Source: Cupriavidus oxalaticus
GTDB lineage: Bacteria; Pseudomonadota; Gammaproteobacteria; Burkholderiales; Burkholderiaceae
Direction: 5' to 3'
DNA: 64,000 nt
Assembly (NCBI RefSeq): GCF_016894385.1
Contig: NZ_CP069811.1
Span: forward strand, 1,898,501 to 1,962,500
The position numbers and the translations under genes are program-made. Of this stretch, positions 17,882 through 26,714 are shown piece by piece; position 1 is the stretch's first letter; each line of letters begins with the position of its first letter. The notes beneath the pieces were generated by a model, which saw nothing but the letters and a program-made list of their open reading frames with translations, made no database searches and was not told the origin of the DNA.

Positions 17882-18808
17882 TCACGCAGCCGCCTGCGCC
17901 CGCGCCGTGCGCAGCGTGCCCACGCCCAGCACGGCCAGGGCAAGCAGGATCAACACCACCGCGTACAGCGTCTGCGGCGCGACCAGCTCCCCGCCCAGCC
18001 AGGCGCCCATCGCCAGCGCCACCGGCGGATTGACATAGACATAGCTCGTCGACAGCGTCTGGCTGACCGTCGCCACCAGATACATATAGGCAGAGAACGC
18101 CACCAGCGAACCCGCCACCACCAGGTAGACCCAGGCCCAGCCCGCCTGCGCGCTGATCGATCCCAGCGACACCAGCGACGCCGGCCACGGCTCCTGCCGC
18201 AGCGCCGACAGCACCATCAGCACTACCCCGCCGATCAGCATCTCCGCGGCAAAGGCCGCCGCACCTTGCGGCAGCTCGAGCCGCCGCACCAGTTGCGAGC
18301 CGAACGACCAGCTCGCCACCGCCAGCATCAGCGCCGCCACGCCGCCCGTGCTGACGCGGAATTCCGCCCCGGCGGTCAGCACCACGATGCCCACGCTGCC
18401 GATCGCAATCGCCACATACTCATACCACTTCGGGCGCTGGCCGAAGCAGGCTGACCAGATCAGCGCAAAGATCGGCATCGAGCCGATCATTACCGTAGTC
18501 GCCCCGGAAGAGATGGTCTGCTCGGCAATCGCGGTCAGTCCCATGCCGCCTACCAGCAGGAACAGCGCCGGCACAGCGCAGTTGCGCAGCAGCCGCCACG
18601 ACGGCATCGGCGTGCCGCGCCACGCCAGCCAGGCGGTCAGCAGCAGGCCCGCGCAGAGAAAGCGCGTACCCGTCATGAACAGCGGCGGAAAGCTCTCCAG
18701 CGTAAAGCGGATCGCCAGGTAGGTCGTGCCCCAGACCACGTAGGTGATCAGCAGGCACCCGATGACAAGCGGGGGCATGGTCGCGGACGGTTCTGCAAAG
18801 GCATCCAA
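17882..18808 (-). CDS. EamA-family (YedA-like) drug/metabolite transporter
   Basis: A 308-residue exporter with ten predicted helices arranged as two EamA repeats. The N-terminal motif VVWGTTYLAIRFTLESFPPLFMTGTRF is characteristic of YedA/RhaT-like DMT proteins. The second repeat contains a shorter glycine-rich helix pair ending in VLGVGTLRTARAQ. Family members export amino acids or related metabolites; the substrate is not predictable here. It is transcribed alone on the minus strand. Confidence 0.9.
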   Translation of the reverse strand: MDAFAEPSATMPPLVIGCLLITYVVWGTTYLAIRFTLESFPPLFMTGTRFLCAGLLLTAWLAWRGTPMPSWRLLRNCAVPALFLLVGGMGLTAIAEQTISSGATTVMIGSMPIFALIWSACFGQRPKWYEYVAIAIGSVGIVVLTAGAEFRVSTGGVAALMLAVASWSFGSQLVRRLELPQGAAAFAAEMLIGGVVLMVLSALRQEPWPASLVSLGSISAQAGWAWVYLVVAGSLVAFSAYMYLVATVSQTLSTSYVYVNPPVALAMGAWLGGELVAPQTLYAVVLILLALAVLGVGTLRTARAQAAA

Positions 18809-18910
18809 GATAGCCTCCGGCCGCGCCGCGACAAAACGAAAAGGTCTGGCAAGCCTTGCGAAAGTTGCTCACAAGGCATGTCGGCCTGCGGTGCGTGAAA
18901 CGAGCAGGCA

Positions 18911-18960
18911 AAACAAAACCGGCCGCGTCTTGCCCGTGGCGGGCGCGCGTCTGGCCGGTT
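18911..18960 (-). terminator. Terminator after the 61-aa ORF
   Basis: AACCGGCC (18917-18924) pairs with GGCCGGTT (18953-18960), with a second inner stem GCCCG/CGGGC in the loop. Read on the minus strand it runs into TTTTGTTTT. Confidence 0.75.
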
Positions 18961-19012
18961 CTACAACGCAGCCACCAAGGGCCGCGGGCACTGCAATACC
19001 GCTGGAAACTGC

Positions 19013-19198
19013 TTAGCCGTTGGCGTAGGCCACCTTGGCGTTGCGGGCTTGCGACTGCAGGCGGGCGATGACTCCCTGCACGGCGGCGATGGCGCGCTTG
19101 ACGTCCTGCATGAAGCCCAGGCTTTGCTTGCCCAGCTCATGGTCGATGAGGTCACGTTCCAGTTGATCGGTCAGCTTGATGTCGGATTGGGTGTTCAT
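19013..19198 (-). CDS. Small conserved-looking protein, 61 aa
   Basis: The ORF starts at ATG 19198 with an excellent AAGGAAGG site and ends before a terminator, so it is a real short gene. The product (MNTQSDIKLTDQLERDLID...) is soluble and mostly helical. It has a central DVKRAIAAVQGVIARLQSQARNAKV stretch that could form an amphipathic helix. No function is recognised. It lies at the left edge of the AT-richer island, in sequence still typical of the host. Confidence 0.7.
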   Translation of the reverse strand: MNTQSDIKLTDQLERDLIDHELGKQSLGFMQDVKRAIAAVQGVIARLQSQARNAKVAYANG

Positions 19199-19476
19199 GG
19201 CTTCCTTCCTTGCTTGCTTCGAGGGATTACCCTCATGGGGTTTTCCCGAATTGTAGCAAAGGAATTGTTGCCACGCAGCATTAGGTGATAGTACGTATGC
19301 GGGAAAGCAACGGCACATCGTGGAAAAAAAGCATTTCATGGCCAGAAGGACGCTTTTTGGTTCCGACGAAGTTCGGTCACGTTATGGTTCTTCAGGGGAA
19401 GTCAAGGCCAAATCGAGCATCAAAAATCACTTAAGGTGGGAGTTAACGACCGCCTTCATCGCTTGGGTTGGGCTTT

Positions 19477-19743
19477 CTACGCCAAGTGTGCACATACTGT
19501 GTCGAGGCGAGGTGTGCGTCCCAGCGCACGAAGCTCGATGACAGCATCGCGGACCCGAACGTTTGACGCGGCATCCAGTATGGCGCGCCTCAACGCCCTG
19601 TAGGGGCGATAAGCGTCCACAACTAGCCTGGCCAACTCTGGCGCATGCTTAGAGATACAGGGCGGTGCCCCCCCAAGGTCGCGCGCGAGCGCAGAAAATG
19701 ATCTCTCACTCAATGCCGGATATCCCCTGGCCGCGTCATGCAA
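19477..19743 (-). pseudogene. Possible TniQ/TnsD C-terminal fragment
   Basis: This 88-codon frame encodes an HTH-like stretch (SFSALARDLGGAPPCISKHAPEL) followed by RDAVIELRALGRTPRLDTVCAHLA. The pattern, with a helix-turn-helix ending in PEL and then a helix with AxxEL-x-G-x-x-P, resembles the C-terminus of TniQ/TnsD target-selection proteins of Tn7-like elements. The catalytic or zinc-binding parts are absent and no ribosome-binding site is obvious. It is therefore listed as a remnant, with low certainty, at the start of the transferred island. Confidence 0.3.
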
Positions 19744-20696
19744 GCGTGGGACGAGCGACGGATCCTCACTCGCACGATCACGTCGATGCTTTGATGGCCC
19801 CGTCGTACCTGGCTAACCGTCGCTGGGCTCTGGGTGCCCCAGAAATAGGCTTAGGAGCGACACCTGTGCCACGGAGGCAATCGACAGAAGCAATTCCAGC
19901 GGCGGCGGCACCTGCCGGCGAAGACTTACCCGAACCGTCAGAGGAGTGGGCGAGCAACCAACTTTTCTTGCGAAAGCTGTTACCCCACCTTCTTGGCTAA
20001 ATCTGGCGAGGCCTTAATGTTCCGACAAGGATGTGCCGCGAGAGCGCGCTGATGACAAGCTGGCCAACGTGACGTTGCCCGCCGATGTTCACGAAGAAGA
20101 CAGAGCGCTCAATCTGGATTTTTCGTCGACCTTTGAACACGCGATGGGCAAAACGTATCCGCCTCAAAGAGGTCGTTGGTGGGAGACCGAGGACGCGGAG
20201 CGGCTCACAACGAGTTTGTCGAGCTGCTCGGTCTCCCTCTTGCCAAACATCGGATGTCTTGAAATGAGGATGATGGATGGAAGCCCCAGCGATGAACCCG
20301 GCGTCTGCGCGCAATCGTCGACGTGCCCGGCGCCGACACGCAAGACGCCTGCGTTTACGCGTCGACTACATTCAATATGCGGTCGTCGACGTTCGCAACA
20401 ACGTGATCGAGACCTGGATTGCAGCAACGCGTGCGAACGCCGGGCGGCTGCCCGCGGGTCTGATCGCAGACCCAGTCTTGGCCCCAATGTCGTCGAGGTA
20501 CCAAGTCACAAAAAAATTTGCGTCAGGCGCCACCTCGTCCCCAGTAGGCCCGTCACGGCTGTGTAACCGCCTATGCGGGTCGGTAGCGCTCCATCATACA
20601 GCGCTATCGGGACCGCATAGATGTGCGAAGGCACGGTGGTGGACAACTCCAAGCCGATCGCTTCGATATGGTTGAGGGCTGGGACCGACGTTAGGG
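19744..20696. other. Island DNA without recognisable gene
   Basis: About 950 bp with several short open frames on both strands, none with a plausible ribosome-binding site and a recognisable product. The plus frame around 20033-20250 (EDRALNLDFSSTFEHAMG...) and the plus frame around 20350-20470 (VDYIQYAVVDVRNNVIETW) look protein-like locally but are broken by frame changes. Base composition is less GC-rich than the flanks. It probably represents decayed mobile DNA. Confidence 0.5.
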
Positions 20697-21095
20697 TTAC
20701 TCCTCCGGTTTCGTCACAGACAAATCTTGGCCGAACATCATTCGATGCCCATCAGGCGTCGCTACGACGAACTCTCGCATACCGTGCGGTTTATCGGCGG
20801 GAGGCTGCAAAATGATGGCACCCTTGCTCAAAAATTCGTCGTGAAGTGCATTGGCGTCGCTGACGTTGAGATAGCCAAAATAGCTGTGGTCGCCCGTTGC
20901 CGAAGGCGCGATTGCATCCGGGCAATGACCCATCATAATGCGCACACCATCTCTCGATACGAGTTGCCAGTCAGAGCCTTCTGGCCATTCGAGGCGAAAG
21001 CCGAGTGCGTCGCGAAAGTATGAAGCGCTTCGCTCAAGGTCGGGTACTGCGAGGACGAAAGAAAACGAACGCAGATCGGGGGCAGATTTAGACAT
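20697..21095 (-). CDS. VOC-family (glyoxalase/bleomycin-resistance-like) protein
   Basis: A 132-residue single-domain vicinal-oxygen-chelate protein. It has the paired beta-alpha-beta-beta-beta modules: FSFVLAVPDLERSASYFRDALGF at the N-terminus and YLNVSDANALHDEFLSKGA in the second module, ending in ATPDGHRMMFGQDL. The usual metal-ligand positions are only partly conserved, so it may be a binding protein rather than an enzyme. AAGAGGAG lies 8 bp before ATG 21095. It is the best-preserved gene in the left half of the island. Confidence 0.85.
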   Translation of the reverse strand: MSKSAPDLRSFSFVLAVPDLERSASYFRDALGFRLEWPEGSDWQLVSRDGVRIMMGHCPDAIAPSATGDHSYFGYLNVSDANALHDEFLSKGAIILQPPADKPHGMREFVVATPDGHRMMFGQDLSVTKPEE

Positions 21096-21433
21096 ATCGA
21101 CAACTCCTCTTGACGGGTGGTGTGGGCCTCACAGAACATTTCGAGCTCAGTTGAGGACGATTTGGCCAACGTCATCGTCCGTCCCTTCATGGCCGAACAC
21201 TGCCATTAGGCTCCCGTCAGCTTCGACGCGGGCGGTGACGCTGAGCCGCAGCATGGGTGGCCTTACTTTGCCTGAAGAATGGCTGCACCGTATGCCACGG
21301 CTCTGGCGTAGTTTTAGAAATACTCCTGAGTAATACGCTTCATTCTCGGATGTCGTTAGCCTAAACACCCCAGTCGGCGGTCGAGGCCCGCGCTGCAGTA
21401 CCGCGACAGCCGGTCGGGCCAACGGGCCGCTTC
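21096..21433. other. Gap between VOC gene and nucleotidyltransferase gene
   Basis: 338 bp without a supported gene. A 91-codon minus-strand frame (21147-21422) is open but has no recognisable domain. It is weakly supported by a downstream VEADGSLMAVFGHEGTDDD segment that reads like protein. Confidence 0.4.
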
Positions 21434-22372
21434 CTAACCTCCTAGCTGGAAGCGGTCGGCGAGTTCTTCGACGATCGATGCCTGTAGCCTGTCGCGGGAA
21501 ACCTTGAGTGGATCACGATCCGCGGTCGATGCCATCCAACGCTTGAATTCAACAAACGTGGTTGGACTAATCGTTGTCATTCGAGCCATCCGTCCGGTCA
21601 CTGAAACGATGGGTGTCGAGAATGGAGCGGATCCCAGCAAGACATTTGCGCGTCGCGCCTGGACAGCCCAGAGGTCGTCTTCATTGTCGGTCAGTTGAAG
21701 CGGGTGTGGATCAAGGTCTGCCGCCTCACGGCGCAAGATGTCCACCTCGAATCCCTTTGCGTTCACTGCCGTAAAAAGTTGATCATCCCGAATCTCAAAC
21801 GTGCTATCTACCTTTCGTAGCACGTCAAGCATTGATAGCTCCAAGTTCTTCATTCGGGAAGCAAACTGGAGGCGCTTGCGCGTATCCCAGAGGAGGTCGA
21901 CGTCGCGTGTTGCGAGCGCGCGTTCTTTCAGGCGAACTCCGGCCGCTGCTTCATAAGCGTATAAGGCGTGTGTCCCGATGACGATGAAATGCTCGCCGAT
22001 ATTGAGTCGAGCCATTACTTGAAGGATGGATACGAGGATGTCTGGCGCGCGACCGACCCGGACCGCGCGGTTGAGGCGACGATGTCGGTCAAGCTCGTCG
22101 GTGAGAGTTTTCAACCTAGTCTCGGCGGCTTCCTTACGCGTGACGAAACGGGAATACATCTCCTCGGTCTTCTCGGAACGCACACCCAAGCTTTGCTGCT
22201 TGTTGTCGACGCTAGTTCTAATAAGGTACTCGCGGCCTTTCGCAGTTCGCCACAGCATGCCGCCGCGGACTTCCGCGGCTTTGGCGCGCGCGGATTCCCA
22301 CGATTGGAATACTGCTTTGGCGTCGATGTACTGCCGCAGTGCATCCTCATCCAGCTCGATCCAAGAGTCCAT
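21434..22372 (-). CDS. GSU2403-type nucleotidyltransferase-fold protein
   Basis: A 312-residue protein whose second half fits the NTP_transf_8/GSU2403 family of the polymerase-beta-like nucleotidyltransferase fold. It has IGTHALYAYEAAAG (about 130-143) followed by RALATRDVDLLWD (about 151-163), where the D-x-D pair would bind metal and nucleotide. The N-terminal 100 residues are helical and charged (KTEEMYSRFVTRKEAAETRLKTL), possibly a coiled coil. The start codon lies 4 bp from a perfect inverted repeat. This family occurs sporadically, often on mobile DNA, and its role is not established; toxin or tRNA/nucleotide transfer activity is possible. Confidence 0.8.
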   Translation of the reverse strand: MDSWIELDEDALRQYIDAKAVFQSWESARAKAAEVRGGMLWRTAKGREYLIRTSVDNKQQSLGVRSEKTEEMYSRFVTRKEAAETRLKTLTDELDRHRRLNRAVRVGRAPDILVSILQVMARLNIGEHFIVIGTHALYAYEAAAGVRLKERALATRDVDLLWDTRKRLQFASRMKNLELSMLDVLRKVDSTFEIRDDQLFTAVNAKGFEVDILRREAADLDPHPLQLTDNEDDLWAVQARRANVLLGSAPFSTPIVSVTGRMARMTTISPTTFVEFKRWMASTADRDPLKVSRDRLQASIVEELADRFQLGG

Positions 22373-22375
22373 GTC

Positions 22376-22417
22376 GTTTCAGTATAAAACTCCCATATCA
22401 CTATTTTATACTGAAAC
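22376..22417. promoter_or_regulatory. Perfect 14-bp inverted repeat in front of the nucleotidyltransferase gene
   Basis: GTTTCAGTATAAAA (22376-22389) and TTTTATACTGAAAC (22404-22417) are exact complements separated by 14 bp, immediately upstream of the start codon. TATACT or TATAAA could serve as a -10 element, so this may be an operator overlapping the promoter. Confidence 0.7.
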
Positions 22418-22671
22418 TTGGGGTGTGCCGCTTGAAGCATGAGCAGGGAGCACTACGCCGCTATTGCAACCCCATCGGTGCGCAATTGTGGAGCGGGATG
22501 CACCTCCATCTGTTTGACATTATTCGTCTGGTGAACCTAGGAACCTGGCAATGTGTTAATCATGCCGATGCGGTATCACCGACCGGGAAAGCTCTCGTCG
22601 CTGGTCGTCCAATCTCCGGGGCCATTGGCGAGCGTGGATCGCGACGACCTTTCAAAACCCGCTGGACAAGG
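22418..22671. other. Right end of the island
   Basis: About 250 bp of non-coding, less GC-rich DNA between the inverted repeat and the point where GNAT homology begins. No tRNA, integrase site or clear direct repeat was recognised at the junction. Confidence 0.5.
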
Positions 22672-23202
22672 GGTGGCTTCGTTTTCTCCCATCGCAATCT
22701 GCGCTTTCGTGCCGAGGTACCGGATAGCCCGCCCCACTCGTCCCACTCGCCGGACTCGTCGCGCCCGGATGACGCGATCGTCCCGCTGGATGAGGTGCCC
22801 TTCGACGACGTGCTGGCATACGACCGCACGTGCTTTCCCGCCGCGCGCGAGGCCTTCCTGCGCGGATGGATCCGGCAGGAGGAGGGGCTTGCGCTGGGGT
22901 GCCTGCGGCAGGGCCGGCTGGGCGGATTCGGCGTGGTGCGCCGGTGCGGCGAAGGCTGCAAGATCGGGCCGCTGTTTGCCGACGACGCCGACGCGGCCGA
23001 AGCGCTCTACACACGCCTGGCCGCCTTTGCGTCGGGTGGCCCGTTGTTCCTCGATGTCCCGGAAAACCACCCCGCAGCCATGGCGCTCGCCCATCGGCAC
23101 GGCATGGCGGAAGTCTTCGGCTGCGCGCGCATGTATCTCGGGCCTGCGCCAGGCCTGGTGCACAAGCGCATCTTCGGCATTACGACCTTCGAGCTGGGAT
23201 GA
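22672..23202 (+). pseudogene. GNAT acetyltransferase, 5'-truncated
   Basis: From GGFVFSHRNLRF onward the frame matches the C-terminal half of two-domain GNAT proteins of about 285 residues. It contains LDEVPFDDVLAYDRTCFPAAREAFLRGWI, CKIGPLFADDADAAEAL, LFLDVPENHPAAMALAHRHGM and the end VHKRIFGITTFELG. The catalytic N-terminal acetyltransferase domain of about 110 residues is missing, and the preceding sequence in all frames is unrelated. The break coincides with the island edge, so the insertion or an accompanying deletion destroyed the gene. The stop overlaps the start of the deacetylase (ATGA). Confidence 0.8.
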
Positions 23203-24095
23203 TGCTGGCGCGCGACCTCGCCGGCTACGGCAGCTCCCCGCCCGATCCACGCTGGCCCGGCGGCGCGCGCGTGGCGGTGCAGTTTGTGCTGAACATCGAG
23301 GAAGGCGCGGAATCGTGCATCCTCAACGGCGATGTGCGCTCCGAAGCGTACCTGCACGAACTGCCCGGACGGCCGCCGCGCGAGGCCGAGCGCGACTGGA
23401 GCGTCGAAAGCATGTACGAGTATGGAGCGCGTACCGGCGTCTGGCGGTTGCTGGATCTGTTCGCCGAGCGCGGCCTGCCGCTGACCGCGTTCGCGGCCGG
23501 TCTCGCGCTGGAACTCAATCCGCGCATCGGACAGGCACTGAGTGCCGCAGGACACGAGGTTGCGGGGCATGGCTATCGCTGGATCGATTATCGGGACGTC
23601 CCGGAAGATGAGGAGCGGCGCCATATCCGCCTGACAATCGCGGCAATCGAACGCACCTGCGGCAGGCGGCCGGTAGGCTGGTACACCGGGCGGGTCAGCG
23701 CCAACACCCGGCGCCTGGTCCATGAGGAAGGCGGGTTCCTTTACAGCTCGGATGCCTACAACGACGACCTGCCGTACTGGCTCTGCAGCGCCCCGCCGCT
23801 GCTGGCCATCCCGTATACGCTGATCAACAACGACGCACGCTATCTGCTGCCTGACGGCTTTGCCTCGGGGGAAGATTTCTACCGCACGCTGCGGGACGCA
23901 TTTGACCAGTTGTGGCACGAGGGTGCGCGCGCGCCGAAGATGATGAGCGTCGGACTGCATCCCCGCATCAGCGGCCATCCGGCGCGCGCCATGGCCCTGG
24001 CACGGTTCCTTGACGACGTACGCGGCCATGACGCCGTGTGGATCTGCCGCCGGGAGGACATCGCCAGGCACTGGCTGAACGAGCATCCCGCGTAG
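23199..24095 (+). CDS. Polysaccharide-deacetylase-fold protein, PuuE-like
   Basis: A 298-residue NodB-fold hydrolase resembling PuuE-type allantoinases. It begins ARDLAGYGSSPPDPRWPGGARVAVQFVLNIEEGAES and continues with LNGDVRSEAYLHELPG, AGHEVAGHGYRWIDY (metal-site histidines) and SVGLHPRISGHPARA. The start ATG 23199 overlaps the stop of the truncated GNAT gene. The two were therefore translationally coupled, and expression may now depend on a new promoter. Substrates in this family include allantoin, N-acyl sugars and cyclic imides. No uricase or other purine gene is nearby, so the role here is open. Confidence 0.85.
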   Translation: MMLARDLAGYGSSPPDPRWPGGARVAVQFVLNIEEGAESCILNGDVRSEAYLHELPGRPPREAERDWSVESMYEYGARTGVWRLLDLFAERGLPLTAFAAGLALELNPRIGQALSAAGHEVAGHGYRWIDYRDVPEDEERRHIRLTIAAIERTCGRRPVGWYTGRVSANTRRLVHEEGGFLYSSDAYNDDLPYWLCSAPPLLAIPYTLINNDARYLLPDGFASGEDFYRTLRDAFDQLWHEGARAPKMMSVGLHPRISGHPARAMALARFLDDVRGHDAVWICRREDIARHWLNEHPA

Positions 24096-24204
24096 CTGCA
24101 GGAATACCTGGCAAACCAGCAGCCTGCGCCAGCTGCCATCCGGCAACGAGTTCGCCCGCCAGCATCAGACATAGTCCGCCACATAGAGATGCGACAGCAC
24201 CAAC

Positions 24205-24999
24205 TCAGGTGCCCGAGAACGTGGGCTGGCGCTTCTCGCTGAACGCATGAACGCCTTCCTGGTAGTCCTGGCTCCAGCCGAGCTCCCGGATAAAGGTGGC
24301 CTCCATCGACAACTGCTGTTCAAGCGAATGCACCGCGGCGGCAAGCATCAACTGTCGCGTTCGCACCATGGCCTTGGTCGGCATGGATGCCATCCTTTCA
24401 AGGAGTGCGTCAACGCCGGCGGCAAATGCGGCGTCCTCGATCACATCCCAGATCAGTCCCCATGCGGCGGCCTTCTCTGCCGGCAGCTTGTCCGCGAACA
24501 GCGCCAGGCCCATGGCCCGGGCGATGCCGACCCGTTGCGTCAGGAACCAGGTACTGCCGGTGTCGGGTGACAGCCCGATCTTCGAGAACGCCTGCAGGAA
24601 GTAGGCCGACTTTGCCGCAACCACGACATCGCAGGCCAGCGCGAGCGACGCCCCGCCGCCCGCAGCCAGGCCGTTGACAGCCGCAACGCTTGGGACTGGC
24701 AGGCTTTGCAGCTTCATGACAAGCGGCTTGAAGTACCGCTCGACATGGGTGCCGATATCGGGCAGCTTCCCGTTCACGACCTGCATCGCCGGATCGGCCA
24801 GATCCTGGCCGGCGCAGAATGCGCGGCCCGTCCCGGTGATTGCCAGCACGCGTGATGCCTGGTCATTGGCGACCAGGTCGACGGCACGGTGCAGCTCGAT
24901 CATCGTTGCCTCATCGAGACTGTTCAGCTTTTCCGGCCGGGCCAGGGTAATGCGCGCGACGGCCGCGCCTGTCGTGACCTTGATGTTCTCGAATGTCAT
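24205..24999 (-). CDS. Enoyl-CoA hydratase/isomerase, PaaG-like
   Basis: A 264-residue crotonase. The oxyanion-hole regions are FCAGQDLADPA (about 62-72) and NGLAAGGGASLALACD (about 111-126). An aspartate in SKIGLSPDTGSTWFL matches PaaG-type isomerases. The C-terminal QEGVHAFSEKRQPTFSG is typical. An AGGAGGG site precedes ATG 24999. It is the last gene of the bad-like operon, separated by 112 bp from the next hydratase. In context it may isomerise or hydrate a ring-derived CoA thioester. Confidence 0.87.
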   Translation of the reverse strand: MTFENIKVTTGAAVARITLARPEKLNSLDEATMIELHRAVDLVANDQASRVLAITGTGRAFCAGQDLADPAMQVVNGKLPDIGTHVERYFKPLVMKLQSLPVPSVAAVNGLAAGGGASLALACDVVVAAKSAYFLQAFSKIGLSPDTGSTWFLTQRVGIARAMGLALFADKLPAEKAAAWGLIWDVIEDAAFAAGVDALLERMASMPTKAMVRTRQLMLAAAVHSLEQQLSMEATFIRELGWSQDYQEGVHAFSEKRQPTFSGT

Positions 25000-25111
25000 G
25001 GATTGACCCTCCTACATGGAATGGCGCCGGTTGCGCTCTGGCCGCCACTAGCTGCGCGGGCGTCGAGCGCCGTGGCGGCACCATCGGCGCCCCGCTCCTG
25101 CAGTTGATACG

Positions 25112-25882
25112 TTATTTGCCGGTGAACTGCGGCGCGCGTTTGGCGAGGAATGCTTCGATCCCTTCCCGCGCATCGTCGGTGCGCGTTGCGCGAGCGAACA
25201 ATTCCGCCTCAGCGCGCAGTCCGGCATCCAGATCCAGCCGGGCGGCAGCCAGCACCGCCTCGCGCGCCAGGTGGACAGCCGATGGCCGGCCTTCCGAGAC
25301 GAGAACCAGGTGCGCCTTGCCCACAGCGACCGGGTCGCCGCCCTCGACCAGCCGGTCGACCAGGCCGATCTCCAGTGCCTCGTCTGCGGCAATCATTCGG
25401 CCGGTGGTAATCAGGTCCAGCGCCCTTGTCGTGCCGACCAGCCTTGGCAGACGCTGCGTGCCGCCGTAGCCGGGGATCAAGCCGAGCTTGATCTCCGGCA
25501 GCCCGAGTTTCGCGCCGGCCAACACCACGCGGTAGCTGCATGCCATGGCAAGCTCGAGGCCGCCCCCCAGCGCCAGGCCACGGATGACCGCAACACTGGG
25601 CATGCTCAGCGCAGCCAGCTTGGAGAACGCCACCTGCCCGAACACCGAGCCGTCCAGGTGCTGCTGCGGCGTGCGGTGCTGCAATTCCGCGATGTCGGCG
25701 CCGGCGCAGAAGGCGCGATCGCCCCCGCCGACGACAACAACACCGCGCGCACGATACTGTTCGATGTCGTCAACATGGCCCGACAAGGTCTTGAGCATGT
25801 CGACGTTCAGAGCGTTGAGCGCGACCGGCCGATCGAGCGTCAGCACGGCAAGCTCGCCATCAAAGCGCAGGCTGATGGTCAT
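25112..25882 (-). CDS. Enoyl-CoA hydratase, possible BadK role
   Basis: A 256-residue crotonase with FCAGADIAELQ (about 60-70), RGLALGGGLELAMAC (about 101-115) and the glutamate motif LPEIKLGLIPGYGGTQRLPR. Both catalytic glutamates needed for hydration are in place, unlike the isomerase downstream. Its ATG overlaps the badI stop (ATGA), and GGAGGCG lies upstream. Next to badI and badH it is the best candidate for hydrating cyclohex-1-ene-1-carboxyl-CoA. Similarity to Rhodopseudomonas BadK is only moderate as judged by eye. Confidence 0.85.
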   Translation of the reverse strand: MTISLRFDGELAVLTLDRPVALNALNVDMLKTLSGHVDDIEQYRARGVVVVGGGDRAFCAGADIAELQHRTPQQHLDGSVFGQVAFSKLAALSMPSVAVIRGLALGGGLELAMACSYRVVLAGAKLGLPEIKLGLIPGYGGTQRLPRLVGTTRALDLITTGRMIAADEALEIGLVDRLVEGGDPVAVGKAHLVLVSEGRPSAVHLAREAVLAAARLDLDAGLRAEAELFARATRTDDAREGIEAFLAKRAPQFTGK

Positions 25883-26697
25883 GCCTCGCCTCCGTCAGCG
25901 GCTTTGTGCTTGCCTTCGTAGACGTCGCGAAAGCGCGGCTTGCGCTTTTCGAGGAACGCACGCACGCCCTCCTGCGATTCGTCGGTCTGGTAGTACAGCG
26001 CGAGTGCCTGCATGCCCAGTCCGCCGATGCCGCGGATCGAATCGGTGTCGGCGTTGAACGAGCGCTTGGCGATGGCCAGGGCCGTGGGGCTCATGGCGAG
26101 GATTTCCTGGCACCATTTTTCGACTTCCGCGTCGAGCTGGTCGTGCGGCACGACGGCATTCACCAGGCCCATGCCCAGGGCCTCCGCCGCGGTGTAGCGC
26201 CGGCACAGGAACCAGATCTCGCGGGCCCGCTTCTCGCCCACGACACGCGCCAGCAGCGCCGTGCCAAACCCCGGGTCGACCGAGCCAACCTTCGGCCCCA
26301 CCTGGCCCAGTTGCGCGGTCTCCGAGGCAATGGCCAGGTCGCAGCACGTGACCAGCACATTGCCGCCGCCAATGGCATAGCCGTTGACGCGCGCGATCAC
26401 CGGCTTCGGGCATTCGCGGATCATGCCCTGCAGTTCCTCGACGGGCAGGCCGATCACGCCGCGCCCGTCGTAGCCGCCATCATGCGCTGATTGGTCACCG
26501 CCGGTGCAGAACGCCTTGTCGCCGGCGCCCGTCAGCACGACCACGCCGACGGACTTGTCCCACGAGGCGGCGTTCAGGGCATCGATCAGCTCGTCGCAGG
26601 TTTTGCCGCGAAACGCGTTGTACTTCTCCGGGCGGTTGATGGTGATGCGCGCCACGCCGGCACGCACTTCGTAAAGGATATCGGTGTATTGGCTCAT
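25879..26697 (-). CDS. badI: 2-Ketocyclohexanecarboxyl-CoA hydrolase
   Basis: This crotonase-fold ring-opening enzyme converts 2-ketocyclohexane-1-carboxyl-CoA to pimelyl-CoA. The 272-residue sequence follows Rhodopseudomonas palustris BadI closely. Matching stretches are INRPEKYNAFRGKTCDELI, GAGDKAFCTGGDQSAHDG-YDGRG, VIARVNGYAIGGGNVL, the GQVGPKVGSVDPG loop, REIWFLCRRY and SPTALAIAKRSFN. The GGDQS motif and the tyrosine/aspartate loop separate it from ordinary hydratases and place it with BadI/MenB. It sits between badH and the hydratase, with badH stopping 17 bp upstream. Confidence 0.93.
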   Translation of the reverse strand: MSQYTDILYEVRAGVARITINRPEKYNAFRGKTCDELIDALNAASWDKSVGVVVLTGAGDKAFCTGGDQSAHDGGYDGRGVIGLPVEELQGMIRECPKPVIARVNGYAIGGGNVLVTCCDLAIASETAQLGQVGPKVGSVDPGFGTALLARVVGEKRAREIWFLCRRYTAAEALGMGLVNAVVPHDQLDAEVEKWCQEILAMSPTALAIAKRSFNADTDSIRGIGGLGMQALALYYQTDESQEGVRAFLEKRKPRFRDVYEGKHKAADGGEA

Positions 26698-26714
26698 GGT
26701 GTGCGCTTATCCTT

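Noticed and set aside
20033..20566. Plus-strand ORF of 177 codons in the island
   Set aside because: Local protein-like stretches exist, but there is no ribosome-binding site, the frame seems mixed, and no family was recognised.
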